A stretch of 49,550 nucleotides of DNA from UBA11346 sp038318565. Its GTDB lineage: Bacteria > Planctomycetota > UBA11346. Position 1 is the stretch's first letter. Each line of letters opens with the position of its first letter. The stretch covers positions 1-49,550 of the forward strand of contig JBBQCI010000018.1 of the NCBI GenBank assembly GCA_038318565.1, in the 5' to 3' direction. The position numbers and the translations under genes are program-made. Below the pieces are notes generated by a model. It did no database searches. It saw nothing but the letters and a program-made list of their open reading frames with translations, and was not told the origin of the DNA. Below are positions 33,459-41,579 of this stretch, in pieces.

Positions 33459-34490
33459 TCACAAGTTGGGTTGGTTCCGTCCGCGCACGGTGATGACAGC
33501 GCCGCCATCATCCCCAGCGATCGTCACCACCGCTCCCAAAAACTGAGCAATAATCGCAGCGTTGGTCTGAGTGTGCTCACTGGGATTCAGAGTTCGGAAT
33601 CGGCCCCCAGCGCCGAGTGCTAAGGGCAGTAGGAGTTGGTCGGCGAGATGCTCGCACACCGGAGCTTCGGACTCGGTGTAGCGGCGGACCTGCTTCACGC
33701 AGTCCTGGGCGACCTGCTCGGCTGACTTGCGCAGTTCTCCGAAGGCGGTGCACACGGCGGTGATGTTGGCATGATGGAGCCGCGCGATGATGGCATTGCC
33801 TGGACCATCGGCGTTAACCTCGCGTTCGTCGACCTCCTGATGGCTCCAATGCAGCCCGTGCTTGAGGGCCTGGGCCTCGCGGCTGGCGACGTGGGCAGGC
33901 AGGTTGGCGAGCAGGACCTCGGCGTGGCGGCCGATGGCCTTGCCACGCTCCATCAAGTCAAGCGGCGCTTGGACTTGCCAAGGTTGGATTGCAGCACAAA
34001 CGGCGCCTCCACCGGCTGGGTAGAAGCCATGACGTTCCAGGTCCAACGTGGCCGAGACGCCGATGCGGTGCAGCACCGGCAGGAAGCTCTCCTGTAGGAA
34101 CTCAACCGGCGGAGCCATGCTGTTGTGGGTGCCGCCGCGGATCGACACCGTAGAAGGACCATCCGCGCACAGCAAGATCGGCAGCACGGTCTGCAGCACG
34201 AGGGCTGTGCTGCCGGCCGAGCCGATGTCGAAGGCGTAGGTTCCCGCGCAAGGCGCCTGCGGGATGAACGTGACCTCGCGGCTATGGAGTTCGGCCCCCT
34301 CCAACTGGCCGTTGCAGACCCGCGCTGCGGCCTGCACCGCCACCAGATGCTGGCGCTGCAGCCCCGGCTTGGGCCGGCGGGCCCGAATGCGCTCGATCCG
34401 CACCGGGGTGCCGGTGATGGCGGCAAGGGCAAGCGAGGTGCGGAGGATCTGACCGCCGCCTTCGCCTTGGGAACCGTCGATGGTGATCAT
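33459..34490 (-). CDS. rtcA: RNA 3'-terminal phosphate cyclase RtcA
   Basis: The 343-residue enzyme has the RTC signatures: ITIDGSQGEGGGQILRTSLALA at the N terminus, RARRPKPGLQRQHL, FDIGSAGSTALVLQT, HGFYPAGGG, and LNPSEHTQTN with the adenylated histidine at residue 306 (309 in E. coli). It uses ATP to turn RNA 3'-phosphate into a 2',3'-cyclic phosphate, which RtcB can then open or ligate. It overlaps the small upstream gene by four bases (ATGA), so it is the last gene of the rtc operon. Confidence 0.97.
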   Translation of the reverse strand: MITIDGSQGEGGGQILRTSLALAAITGTPVRIERIRARRPKPGLQRQHLVAVQAAARVCNGQLEGAELHSREVTFIPQAPCAGTYAFDIGSAGSTALVLQTVLPILLCADGPSTVSIRGGTHNSMAPPVEFLQESFLPVLHRIGVSATLDLERHGFYPAGGGAVCAAIQPWQVQAPLDLMERGKAIGRHAEVLLANLPAHVASREAQALKHGLHWSHQEVDEREVNADGPGNAIIARLHHANITAVCTAFGELRKSAEQVAQDCVKQVRRYTESEAPVCEHLADQLLLPLALGAGGRFRTLNPSEHTQTNAAIIAQFLGAVVTIAGDDGGAVITVRGRNQPNL

Positions 34491-34864
34491 GGTGTGTCCC
34501 CAAGGATATCCCCGCGAATTCGATCAAGTCGCTGCACTGCGTCGTGCATTTCCTGCTTTGCCCGCTCAGGGTCAAAATACCACTCATCCCCTTCGATAAT
34601 TCCGGGTTCTTTGAGTTGCTTTGACCAGTCCAGGACCCGTAACAGAACTTGATGAATTCCGTCGGCGGTCGACTGCCCTGATTTGACAAGATGACAAAAG
34701 TACTCGTCGCTCAAATTAAGCGCGTCCCAATCGCAACACCCAACGACACAATGAGTCTCGAAAAGATGCAGTAATTCATCGATGCATGGGGGCCGAGGAA
34801 TTGACGGAAGTGGCTTCTTGTTGCCCTTGTTAGCCACCAGGATGAAATTGGGGGGTTCTGACAT
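34487..34864 (-). CDS. Small conserved-type protein in the rtc operon (DUF6331-like)
   Basis: The product is 125 residues from ATG 34864, which has a good site (GGGGTGAAC). An upstream GTG at 34882 would overlap rtcB by 16 bp and is less likely. The centre reads LFETHCVVGCCDWDALNLSDE, like the Cys-Cys-Gly/Asp-x-Asp-Ala signature of the DUF6331 family, whose function is unknown. The C terminus is Glu/Lys/Arg-rich and helical. It sits between rtcB and rtcA with a 2-base gap on one side and an ATGA overlap on the other, so it is translated with the RNA-repair enzymes. The link to RNA repair is positional only. Confidence 0.6.
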   Translation of the reverse strand: MSEPPNFILVANKGNKKPLPSIPRPPCIDELLHLFETHCVVGCCDWDALNLSDEYFCHLVKSGQSTADGIHQVLLRVLDWSKQLKEPGIIEGDEWYFDPERAKQEMHDAVQRLDRIRGDILGDTP

Positions 34865-34866
34865 GT

Positions 34867-36093
34867 TCACCCCTTCACGCAAACAACCTGCTTGAGCGTA
34901 TGCACGATCTCGACGAGATCGCTCTGGGCCGCCATGACTGCGTCGATGTCCTTGTAGGCCATCGGCGTTTCGTCAATGACATCGGCGTCCTTGCGGCATT
35001 CGACCCCGGCGGTGGCTTTGGCGTGGTCCTCAAGCGTGAACAGTTTCTTGGCCTTGGTCCGTGACATCACCCGGCCAGCGCCGTGGCTGCACGAGCAGAA
35101 CGACTCCGGGTTCCCCTTGCCGCGGACGATGAAGCTGCGGGCGCCCATCGAGCCGGGGATGATGCCCATGTCGCCGAGGCCAGCGCGTACGGCGCCCTTG
35201 CGGGTCACCCAGCAGGTCTTCCCGAAGTGCTGCTCTTCGCTTACATAGTTGTGATGGCAGTTGACCGCCTCAACTGTGCAGGTGAACGGCTTGATGCCCG
35301 GCGCCTTGGCGACTGCGGTGATCACGTTTTCCAACATCACTTGGCGGTTGATGCGAGCGTAGGTCTGGGCCCAGCCCACCGCGGTGGTGTAGTCGGCAAA
35401 GTGTTCGGTGCCTTCGGTGAAGTAGGCCAGATCGCGGTCCGGCAGGTCGACGCCGGCCTTGCGGCAGTCGTCGCGGGCCATGCTGATGAAGAACTCGCCG
35501 AAGCGGTTGCCGACCCCGCGCGAGCCCGAGTGCAGCATGAGCCATACCTGCCCGGCCTCGTCGAGGCAGACCTCAATGAAGTGGTTGCCGGTGCCGAGGG
35601 TGCCAAGGTGGTTGACCGAGTTGCCGCGGTCGAGCTTGGGGTACTTCGCGCCGATCTCGGCATAGCCGTCGGCGAGATGCTGCTTCCACAGGTTGCTCAC
35701 CCGCGGCGGCAGGTCGTGCCAGGCACCGCGGTCGCTCGACCCGCCGTTATCGGTCCGGCCATGCGGTACCGCCCGCTCAATCGCCTCGCGCATCGCGCGC
35801 AGGCTCTCGGGGAGGTCGGCGGCGGTCAACGAGGTGCGCACGGCGCACATACCGCAGCCGATGTCGACGCCGACGGCGGCCGGGATGATCGCCCCGATGG
35901 TCGGGATGACCGACCCGACAGTAGCGCCGATGCCCTTGTGAACATCCGGCATCACCGCGACGTGGCGGTGGATAAAGGGCATACGTGCAGCGTTCATCAA
36001 CTGGGCGCGTGCCTCGTCTTCCAACGGTACGCCGTGGATCCACGCCTTGATCGGGGCGCCGTCTTGGGCGGTGATGGTTTCGTAGTTGGACAT
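34867..36093 (-). CDS. rtcB: RNA-splicing ligase RtcB
   Basis: The length of 408 residues equals E. coli RtcB. Metal-site and catalytic landmarks are present: VAVMPDVHKGIGATVGSVIPT, AVGVDIGCGMCAVRT, NHLGTLGTGNHFIEV, LMLHSGSRGVG, NCHHNYV, IPGSMGARSFIVRG and SCSHGAGR, with the GMP-accepting histidine at 337, the E. coli position. RtcB joins RNA ending in 2',3'-cyclic phosphate or 3'-phosphate to a 5'-OH using GTP and Mn2+. It starts 13 bp after the HD hydrolase stop and is the second gene of the operon. No archease gene, a helper in many systems, is seen nearby. Confidence 0.98.
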   Translation of the reverse strand: MSNYETITAQDGAPIKAWIHGVPLEDEARAQLMNAARMPFIHRHVAVMPDVHKGIGATVGSVIPTIGAIIPAAVGVDIGCGMCAVRTSLTAADLPESLRAMREAIERAVPHGRTDNGGSSDRGAWHDLPPRVSNLWKQHLADGYAEIGAKYPKLDRGNSVNHLGTLGTGNHFIEVCLDEAGQVWLMLHSGSRGVGNRFGEFFISMARDDCRKAGVDLPDRDLAYFTEGTEHFADYTTAVGWAQTYARINRQVMLENVITAVAKAPGIKPFTCTVEAVNCHHNYVSEEQHFGKTCWVTRKGAVRAGLGDMGIIPGSMGARSFIVRGKGNPESFCSCSHGAGRVMSRTKAKKLFTLEDHAKATAGVECRKDADVIDETPMAYKDIDAVMAAQSDLVEIVHTLKQVVCVKG

Positions 36094-36106
36094 AGTGTGA
36101 GCCTAT

Positions 36107-36649
36107 TCAATCGATGCCGGCGGCCTGGGCCGCGGTGGAGAGGGCAGTCTGGAGGTCGTGCTCCAGTTCGGGGTCGGTTCCGCGCACCGCCTCGGCAAGC
36201 AAGCGCGACTCGCGGACATAGGTGGCGAGCCACGCCTTGTCTGGGCAGGCGCAACCGTCGCGCAAGTTGTCGGCGCGGTCGGCCAGCTTGAGGCAGCGGG
36301 CCCGGCGGCTGATCGCGGCGATATGCGCCCGGTCCATCGCCTTGCGCTCGGCGCGCGGCAGCTCCGGATGCTGCTTACTGGGGTTGGTCACCTCGCGGAC
36401 GATGGCCAGTGCGTCATCGCCGATTGCGACGCGCACCTCGTCGATGCTGATCTGCGGGCAGTCTTCGATGACGTCATGGCACCAGCCGGCGGCGGTCAGC
36501 GCTACATCATCGGGGAAACGCCGGGCCAACCGGGCGGCCACCCGCGTCGGATGCACGATGTATGGGTCCCCGATGTCCTCGCGCTGCTGGCCGGCATGGG
36601 CGCGGGTGGCGAGGGTCTGGGCGGCGGCGATGAGGGCGGAGTTCGACAT
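36107..36649 (-). CDS. HD-domain hydrolase, MESH1/SpoT-like (p)ppGpp hydrolase
   Basis: I chose ATG 36649 for its GAGGAA site; the frame extends to 36778, but that part spans the promoter. The product is 180 residues and matches the MESH1/SpoT hydrolase fold: ATRAHAGQQREDIGDPYIVHPTRVA (first His), AAGWCHDVIEDCP (His-Asp and Glu-Asp), IVREVTNPSK, ERKAMDRAHI and CLKLADRADNLRDG (last metal Asp and Asn). Such small alarmone hydrolases remove the 3'-diphosphate of ppGpp and need Mn2+. There is no synthetase domain. It is the first gene of the rtc operon, directly behind a sigma-54 type promoter, which is not the classical rtcBA arrangement. The metal ligands are intact, so activity is expected; the true substrate could be another nucleotide. 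Confidence 0.82.
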   Translation of the reverse strand: MSNSALIAAAQTLATRAHAGQQREDIGDPYIVHPTRVAARLARRFPDDVALTAAGWCHDVIEDCPQISIDEVRVAIGDDALAIVREVTNPSKQHPELPRAERKAMDRAHIAAISRRARCLKLADRADNLRDGCACPDKAWLATYVRESRLLAEAVRGTDPELEHDLQTALSTAAQAAGID

Positions 36650-36712
36650 GGTTCCTCGAGAGTTCGGTTTGACTGAGACGATCGTAATACGACGGCGGAG
36701 ACGATGCTCCCC

Positions 36713-36729
36713 ATGCGTCATCCGTGCCA
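36713..36729 (-). promoter_or_regulatory. Candidate sigma-54 promoter of the rtc operon
   Basis: On the minus strand the sequence reads TGGCACGGATGACGCAT, with the invariant GG and GC exactly ten bases apart (-24/-12). The -24 element TGGCACG is perfect; the -12 element departs from TTGCA in its first two bases. It lies 64 bp upstream of the HD hydrolase ATG. RtcR is a sigma-54 activator encoded next door in the opposite direction, so the site is expected here. Confidence 0.7.
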
Positions 36730-36800
36730 TCCGCGTCCAGGCCAACCGGTCTTGTTGTGATAAAGACTTAGGTGGCAAAGCGGGCGCTGGCAGGATCTAT

Positions 36801-36820
36801 AACTCGCTTGCTGGCGAGTT
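36801..36820. promoter_or_regulatory. Inverted repeat, candidate RtcR upstream activator site
   Basis: AACTCGC (36801-36807), a six-base spacer and GCGAGTT (36814-36820) form a perfect 7-bp inverted repeat between the divergent rtcR and rtc operons. It lies about 72-107 bp upstream of the sigma-54 elements, the usual distance for an enhancer-binding protein, and 20 bp before the rtcR start, where it could also mediate autoregulation. Confidence 0.5.
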
Positions 36821-36840
36821 TATTCGCTAATAGTAGATCT

Positions 36841-38469
36841 ATGCCTAAGCCTCGCCCCCTCGTCGCCATTGGCCTGCTTGGTCCGACCCTCGATGCCGGG
36901 CGTGACCAGAAGCGATGGAACCGTTGGCGCCCCACCGTCGGACTGCACATGCAGGACGACCTAGCGATCACCCGTTTCGAAATGCTGCACCAGCGCCGCT
37001 TCGATAATCTCGCCGAGGGCATCGCCGCCGACATCCGCCAAGTCTCACCGGCGACCACCGTGAAGAGTCGGCACATCGAGTTCAGCGATCCCTGGGACTT
37101 CGAAGACGTCTATGGTGCGCTATGGGGGCTTGCCGCCGGCTACCCGTGGAAGCCGGATGAGGAGGACTACCTCGTCCACATCACCACTGGCACGCACGTC
37201 GCGCAGATCTGCCTCTTTTTGCTCACCGAGTCGCGGCACTTCCCTGCCCGCATCGTGCAGACCCAGCCGGGCGCCAAGCGTGGTCCCGATGACCGCCTGG
37301 GCGATGGTCAGGCTACCCTCGCTGGCACGCACACGCTCATCGACCTTGATCTGTCGAAGTACGACAAGCTCTCCTCGCGCTTCGCCGAGGAGCGTGCCGC
37401 CGGTGCCGCCGTGCTGACCGCAGGTATCCCGACGCGCAACATTACCTTCGCCAAACTTATCGCCCGGGTCGAGCAAGTCGCGGCAGCGACGCGCGCGCCG
37501 ATCCTCCTCGGCGGGCCGACCGGCGCTGGCAAGACGGTGCTGGCCCGGCGCATCTTCGAATTGAAGAAGGCGCGCAACCTCGTCGACGGGCCTTTCGTCG
37601 AACTCAACTGCGCGACGGTGCGCGGCGATGCCGCCGGTTCTGCCCTGTTCGGCCACCGCAAAGGCGCGTTCACCGGGGCGGTGAACGACCGTGAGGGCTT
37701 GCTGAAGCGTGCGGACAGCGGCGTGCTGTTCCTCGACGAGATCGGCGAACTCGGGCTTGACGAGCAGGCCATGCTCCTGCGCGCAGTCGAGGACAAGATC
37801 TTTCTGCCGCTGGGCGCCGACAATCCGGTGCTGTCCGACTTCCAGCTCATCGCCGGTTCGAACCGCGACTTGCGCACAGCAGTGCGCGACGGTCGCTTCC
37901 GCGAGGATCTGCTGGCGCGCATCGACCTGTGGACTTTCACTCTGCCCGGCCTAGCCCAGCGGCGCGAGGATATCGAACCGAATCTCGACCACGAACTGGA
38001 GCGTTTCACCCGTGACAGCGGTCGACGCGTAACCATGAACAGCGAGGCTCGTGAGCGATTCCTGCGCTTCGCCACGGCCCCCGACTCGGCATGGAGCGCC
38101 AACTTCCGCGACCTCGGTTCAGCGGTGACGCGCATGGCCACCTTGGCGACCAGCGGCCGCATCGACGAAGACCTAGTGCGCGAGGAAACGGCGCGCCTGC
38201 AATCGCAATGGCATCCCCCCATTCAACCTGGCGACGATCCGCTGGTCGGGATCCTCGGAACCAAGGCCGATCAGCTGGACTGCTTCGACCGCGTGCAACT
38301 CACCGAGGTAGTGCGCATCTGCCAATGCTCGCGCACGCTGTCGGATGCCGGCCGCGCGCTATTCGCAGTGTCGCGCCTGGCACGCCGGACGGCCAACGAC
38401 GCCGACCGCCTCCAGAAGTACCTCGCGCGCTTCGACCTGGACTGGGACGAGGTGAGCAATGCGTCATGA
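36841..38469 (+). CDS. rtcR: Sigma-54-dependent RNA-repair operon activator RtcR
   Basis: From ATG 36841 the product is 542 residues. The N-terminal ~180 residues (VAIGLLGPTLDAGRD, DPWDFEDVYGALWG, YLVHITTGTHVAQICLFLLTES) are the CARF-type RtcR sensor domain, which responds to damaged or cyclic-phosphate RNA. The AAA+ domain carries Walker A GGPTGAGKT (from ~221) and GAFTGA (~275-280), the loop that contacts sigma-54, then GVLFLDEIGELG. The C-terminal part (residues ~470-540) is helical and should hold the DNA-binding helices. It is divergent from the HD-rtcB-DUF-rtcA operon and surely its activator. Confidence 0.96.
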   Translation: MPKPRPLVAIGLLGPTLDAGRDQKRWNRWRPTVGLHMQDDLAITRFEMLHQRRFDNLAEGIAADIRQVSPATTVKSRHIEFSDPWDFEDVYGALWGLAAGYPWKPDEEDYLVHITTGTHVAQICLFLLTESRHFPARIVQTQPGAKRGPDDRLGDGQATLAGTHTLIDLDLSKYDKLSSRFAEERAAGAAVLTAGIPTRNITFAKLIARVEQVAAATRAPILLGGPTGAGKTVLARRIFELKKARNLVDGPFVELNCATVRGDAAGSALFGHRKGAFTGAVNDREGLLKRADSGVLFLDEIGELGLDEQAMLLRAVEDKIFLPLGADNPVLSDFQLIAGSNRDLRTAVRDGRFREDLLARIDLWTFTLPGLAQRREDIEPNLDHELERFTRDSGRRVTMNSEARERFLRFATAPDSAWSANFRDLGSAVTRMATLATSGRIDEDLVREETARLQSQWHPPIQPGDDPLVGILGTKADQLDCFDRVQLTEVVRICQCSRTLSDAGRALFAVSRLARRTANDADRLQKYLARFDLDWDEVSNAS

Positions 38470-38559
38470 CGCACATCGATCCTTCGGGGCACGTGTGGAA
38501 GCCACGGTCGTAGACTTAGAAACTACTCCTCATCCCGACATTTACTGCAGAGCAAACGT

Positions 38560-39585
38560 CTATCTGGCCGTGGCCACGTCGACGAGGATCTTGGTGATTG
38601 AACCGGGATCAGCATCCCAGGCGGCAAGGGCCGCTCCGGCCTCGGCAAAGGGTACGATGCGACTGACCAGGGCAGAGACGCGCGACGGATCCTGGGCCAG
38701 CCAGGCGCCCGCGGCGAGAAAGTCGGCCGGGGTTGCATTGCGCGAACCCATGATGTCGAGTTCCTTTTGCACGAAATACTTGGTCTCGTAGGTGACGGGC
38801 TCCTTGGTGTAGCCGATGTAAACCACGCGACCGGCGAATGCGGCGGATTCGACACAAACGCGGAAGGCGGCAGAGTTGCCCACCGCCTCGATTAGCACCG
38901 GCGGACCTTGTCCGTCGTCGAGTTCCGAAAGCGCAGTCTTGAGATCCACGTTGCGGCTGTCGATCGTCTCACTGGCGCCGAGGCATCTAGCGAGATCGAG
39001 TTTGCGCGGATCAACGTCGACGGCGACGACGCGGGCACCGCGCGCCACCGCCCCGGCAACCGCCCCGATGCCAACTGTACCGCAACCGATGACCACCGCC
39101 GTCTCGCCGCTGGTGATGCGACCGCGCGCGGCGGCATGGAAGCCGACCGACAGCGGCTCGACCACTGCGAGTCCGGCGAGGTCGAGACCAGGGACGCATA
39201 GCAACTTGCTCTCTGGCAGCACCAGCAGCGCCCCCAACGCACCATCGCGCTGAACACCCAGGGTCTGGTTGTTGCGGCAGCAGTTGAAACGACCGACCTG
39301 GCAGGCGCTACAGCGATTGCAGGCCGTGTATGGGATGGCGAGAACCGCCTCGCCGACCTGTGTGCCAGTCACGCCGGGACCGACGGCGACTACGATACCG
39401 GACATTTCGTGGCCAGGAATGCGCGGGTAGCTGACCAGCGGGTTGCCCCCGCGCCAGGTCGACAGATCCGAACCGCACAGGCCGATAAAACCGACGCGCA
39501 CCAGCACCTCGCCCGGGCCAGGGATGGGGTCGGGGCACTCGACAATGTCGAACTGGCGGGGGGCGGTGATGCGCAGGGTCTTCAC
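38560..39585 (-). CDS. Zinc-dependent medium-chain alcohol/polyol dehydrogenase
   Basis: The 341-residue protein is a typical MDR enzyme: IGLCGSDLSTWRG (catalytic zinc Cys), PRIPGHEMSGIV (His-Glu), the four structural zinc cysteines in CNRCSACQVGRFNCC, and the NAD-binding GCGTVGIGAVAGAVARGA with a following Asp (VAVDVD) that favours NAD over NADP. It most resembles L-idonate/L-galactonate and L-fuco-type dehydrogenases that oxidise a secondary hydroxyl of a sugar acid or polyol. Its start overlaps the amidohydrolase stop by four bases, making it the last gene of a three-gene oxidation operon. The precise substrate is not determined. The 90 bp to rtcR are empty. Confidence 0.88.
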   Translation of the reverse strand: MKTLRITAPRQFDIVECPDPIPGPGEVLVRVGFIGLCGSDLSTWRGGNPLVSYPRIPGHEMSGIVVAVGPGVTGTQVGEAVLAIPYTACNRCSACQVGRFNCCRNNQTLGVQRDGALGALLVLPESKLLCVPGLDLAGLAVVEPLSVGFHAAARGRITSGETAVVIGCGTVGIGAVAGAVARGARVVAVDVDPRKLDLARCLGASETIDSRNVDLKTALSELDDGQGPPVLIEAVGNSAAFRVCVESAAFAGRVVYIGYTKEPVTYETKYFVQKELDIMGSRNATPADFLAAGAWLAQDPSRVSALVSRIVPFAEAGAALAAWDADPGSITKILVDVATAR

Positions 39586-40415
39586 GAATGCTCCAACTGG
39601 TACCAGGTGAGGGCGTTGCGGCCAAGAATGGCCTGCTGCTCGATGAGGGTGAATCCGCTAATCCAGTCGCGCACCGCATCCAACCAGGCCCGATGGCTGG
39701 TACCCAAAAGGCACACCGGCCAGTCACTGGCGAACAGCACGCGGCGCGGGCCGAAGGTGTCGAGGATGGTGCGGACGTAAGGCTCTAGTTCGGCCACGGT
39801 CCACGTCGCTGGGTCAGCCTCGGTGACCAGTCCGGACAGCTTGCAGGCGACGTTCGCGTGCCGCGCAAGGGCAGCGAGATCAGCCGACCACGTGGCCAGA
39901 CCTCGCCAGCGGATGTCTGGCTTTCCGCCATGATCGAGGATGAAGCGCATGTCCGCCGGCAGACGTTCGACGCAGCAAGTCGCCTGGGGTAGCTGTCGGG
40001 CGGCGATCAGAATGTCGTAGGCCAGGCCGCGACGCCCGATTTCGCGCAGTCCGCGCTGGATTTCCGGACGCAGGAGGAAACCGGGGTTGGCCTCGCCCTG
40101 CACGACATGGCGCACTCCGACCAGCGGACCGGACGGCAATACATCGAGCAGATCTGACAGATTCGGATCAGCCAGCGGGACCCAGCCGACCACGCCGCGG
40201 ATCAGTGGCTGCTGCGCCAAGCCGAGCAGCCAGCGCGTCTCGTCGAGGCTCTGCTTGGCCTGGACGACGATGGTACCAGACAACTCCGACTGAGACGCGA
40301 CGGCAGCCAATTCTGCGAGGAGGAAGTCGTGGCGGAGGACTGTGTGCTGCGGCGTAATCCAGTCGTAGGCTACCGGATCGAAGCGCCACAGGTGGTGATG
40401 CGCGTCGATGATCAT
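39582..40415 (-). CDS. Amidohydrolase-2 family lactonase (L-fuconolactonase-like)
   Basis: I start at ATG 40415, overlapping the aldo/keto reductase stop as ATGA, rather than the longer frame to 40469. The product is 277 residues. It opens MIIDAHHHLWRFDPVAYDWI, the metal-binding HxH and Trp pattern of sugar lactonases, and continues with FILDHGGKPDI and VLFASDWPVC, the last Asp being a metal ligand. Members open sugar 1,4/1,5-lactones to the acid. Between an aldose dehydrogenase and a polyol/acid dehydrogenase this is the expected second step. L-fuconolactone is the best-known substrate, but L-rhamnono- or galactonolactones are equally possible. Confidence 0.85.
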   Translation of the reverse strand: MIIDAHHHLWRFDPVAYDWITPQHTVLRHDFLLAELAAVASQSELSGTIVVQAKQSLDETRWLLGLAQQPLIRGVVGWVPLADPNLSDLLDVLPSGPLVGVRHVVQGEANPGFLLRPEIQRGLREIGRRGLAYDILIAARQLPQATCCVERLPADMRFILDHGGKPDIRWRGLATWSADLAALARHANVACKLSGLVTEADPATWTVAELEPYVRTILDTFGPRRVLFASDWPVCLLGTSHRAWLDAVRDWISGFTLIEQQAILGRNALTWYQLEHS

Positions 40416-41542
40416 GCTGCGAAATCCAGCTCGCGATCGATCAGCCCGGCCTCGCCCAGATCGCGCCACAGTGCCGTGGGGATGGGGATGGCCGGCATGG
40501 CCGCGTTCTCGGCGACCCGGTCGGCTCGGGTGGTGTTCAACGCCACGCTGACCACGCCGGGAATGCTCAGTGCGAAAGCAGTGCAGGCCACGCCAGGCAA
40601 AATATCGTGCGCACGGCAGATGGCCTCGAATTGTCCACGCCAGCGCAACGCGCGCGCATGCTCGGGATTCGCCGGATCGACCGGACGATAGTCAAGGTGG
40701 TCACCACCAGTGAGGAAACCACCATGAAACAGGGCTGAGTCGATCACCGCCACGCCACGCCGTCCGGCCTGAGCAACCCACTCAATCAGTTCGCGGGGAT
40801 GCGACATGATAGTCAGGCTGCACGCCAGCATCACCCAGTCGACATCGACCTGATCGGCAATGTCGCGCAGCACCCGCCAGTCCTTTGAACCTATCCCGAC
40901 CGCCTTGACCACACCCGCCTTACGTAAGGCGATCAGCGAGCGGTACGCACCGAGCACGTCGCACATGCGTCGGGCACGTTCGGCCGCATCGCCCTTGGCC
41001 ATTGCGAGATACTCGTCCGGGTCATGAACCGAAACCAGATCAGTGCGGTAGGGTGATCCGAGTAGGACCAAGCCCTCGGCGTGGCAGCGCAGGATGCCAT
41101 CGGCGCTGACGTCCATCATCGCATCATGGGCGAGGTTCTTCCATACCCCCGGCTCGAAGGTCGGCTCTGGGCCCTGCAGCGGTGCGCGGCGCCAGGCCAA
41201 CTTGTTACTGATCAGCACCTGCTCCGCACTAACCCCCTGTACACGCAACGCCCGGCCGAGGCATTCGAGGGCGAGTCCGGCCCCGTACTTGCCTGCACCG
41301 TCGAATACCACCGGGCCAGTGGTATGCGCCCGGCAGGCAGCGACGATCGCCAACTTGCGGTCCTCGGGCATAACTTGGTAGAGATTGCCCAAGGCACTGA
41401 TGCCGAAGATCACGGGAGGCAACCGCAACCCGGTGGCGCGAACGCGTACACCCGGTTGCTGGATGATGCCGGTTGGGACAGGGACCATAGCCCGAGTCTC
41501 GCCATCCGGCCAGCGACGACCATGCCCCTTGGCATCATTCAT
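40412..41542 (-). CDS. Aldo/keto reductase, aldose 1-dehydrogenase type
   Basis: The 376-residue protein has the AKR barrel with VVFDGAGKYGAGLALECLGRALR (Asp and Tyr of the catalytic tetrad; usually FDTA..YG), VLISNKLAW (Lys), a VSVHDPDEY segment (His) and the C-terminal nucleotide-binding IPGVVSVALNTTRADRVAEN. It resembles D-threo-aldose 1-dehydrogenase/L-fucose dehydrogenase, which oxidises the anomeric carbon to a lactone with NAD(P). It is first in the operon with the lactonase and the zinc dehydrogenase, and divergent from an AraC regulator 37 bp away. The start is supported by AAAAAGGC before the ATG. The substrate is inferred from the pathway order only. Confidence 0.85.
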   Translation of the reverse strand: MNDAKGHGRRWPDGETRAMVPVPTGIIQQPGVRVRATGLRLPPVIFGISALGNLYQVMPEDRKLAIVAACRAHTTGPVVFDGAGKYGAGLALECLGRALRVQGVSAEQVLISNKLAWRRAPLQGPEPTFEPGVWKNLAHDAMMDVSADGILRCHAEGLVLLGSPYRTDLVSVHDPDEYLAMAKGDAAERARRMCDVLGAYRSLIALRKAGVVKAVGIGSKDWRVLRDIADQVDVDWVMLACSLTIMSHPRELIEWVAQAGRRGVAVIDSALFHGGFLTGGDHLDYRPVDPANPEHARALRWRGQFEAICRAHDILPGVACTAFALSIPGVVSVALNTTRADRVAENAAMPAIPIPTALWRDLGEAGLIDRELDFAA

Positions 41543-41579
41543 GCCTTTTTATGATCTTATCGTGAGGTAGGATCCACAG

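Noticed and set aside
35083..36291. Plus-strand frame of 402 residues opposite rtcB
   Set aside because: Antisense shadow; rtcB on the minus strand has full family signatures.
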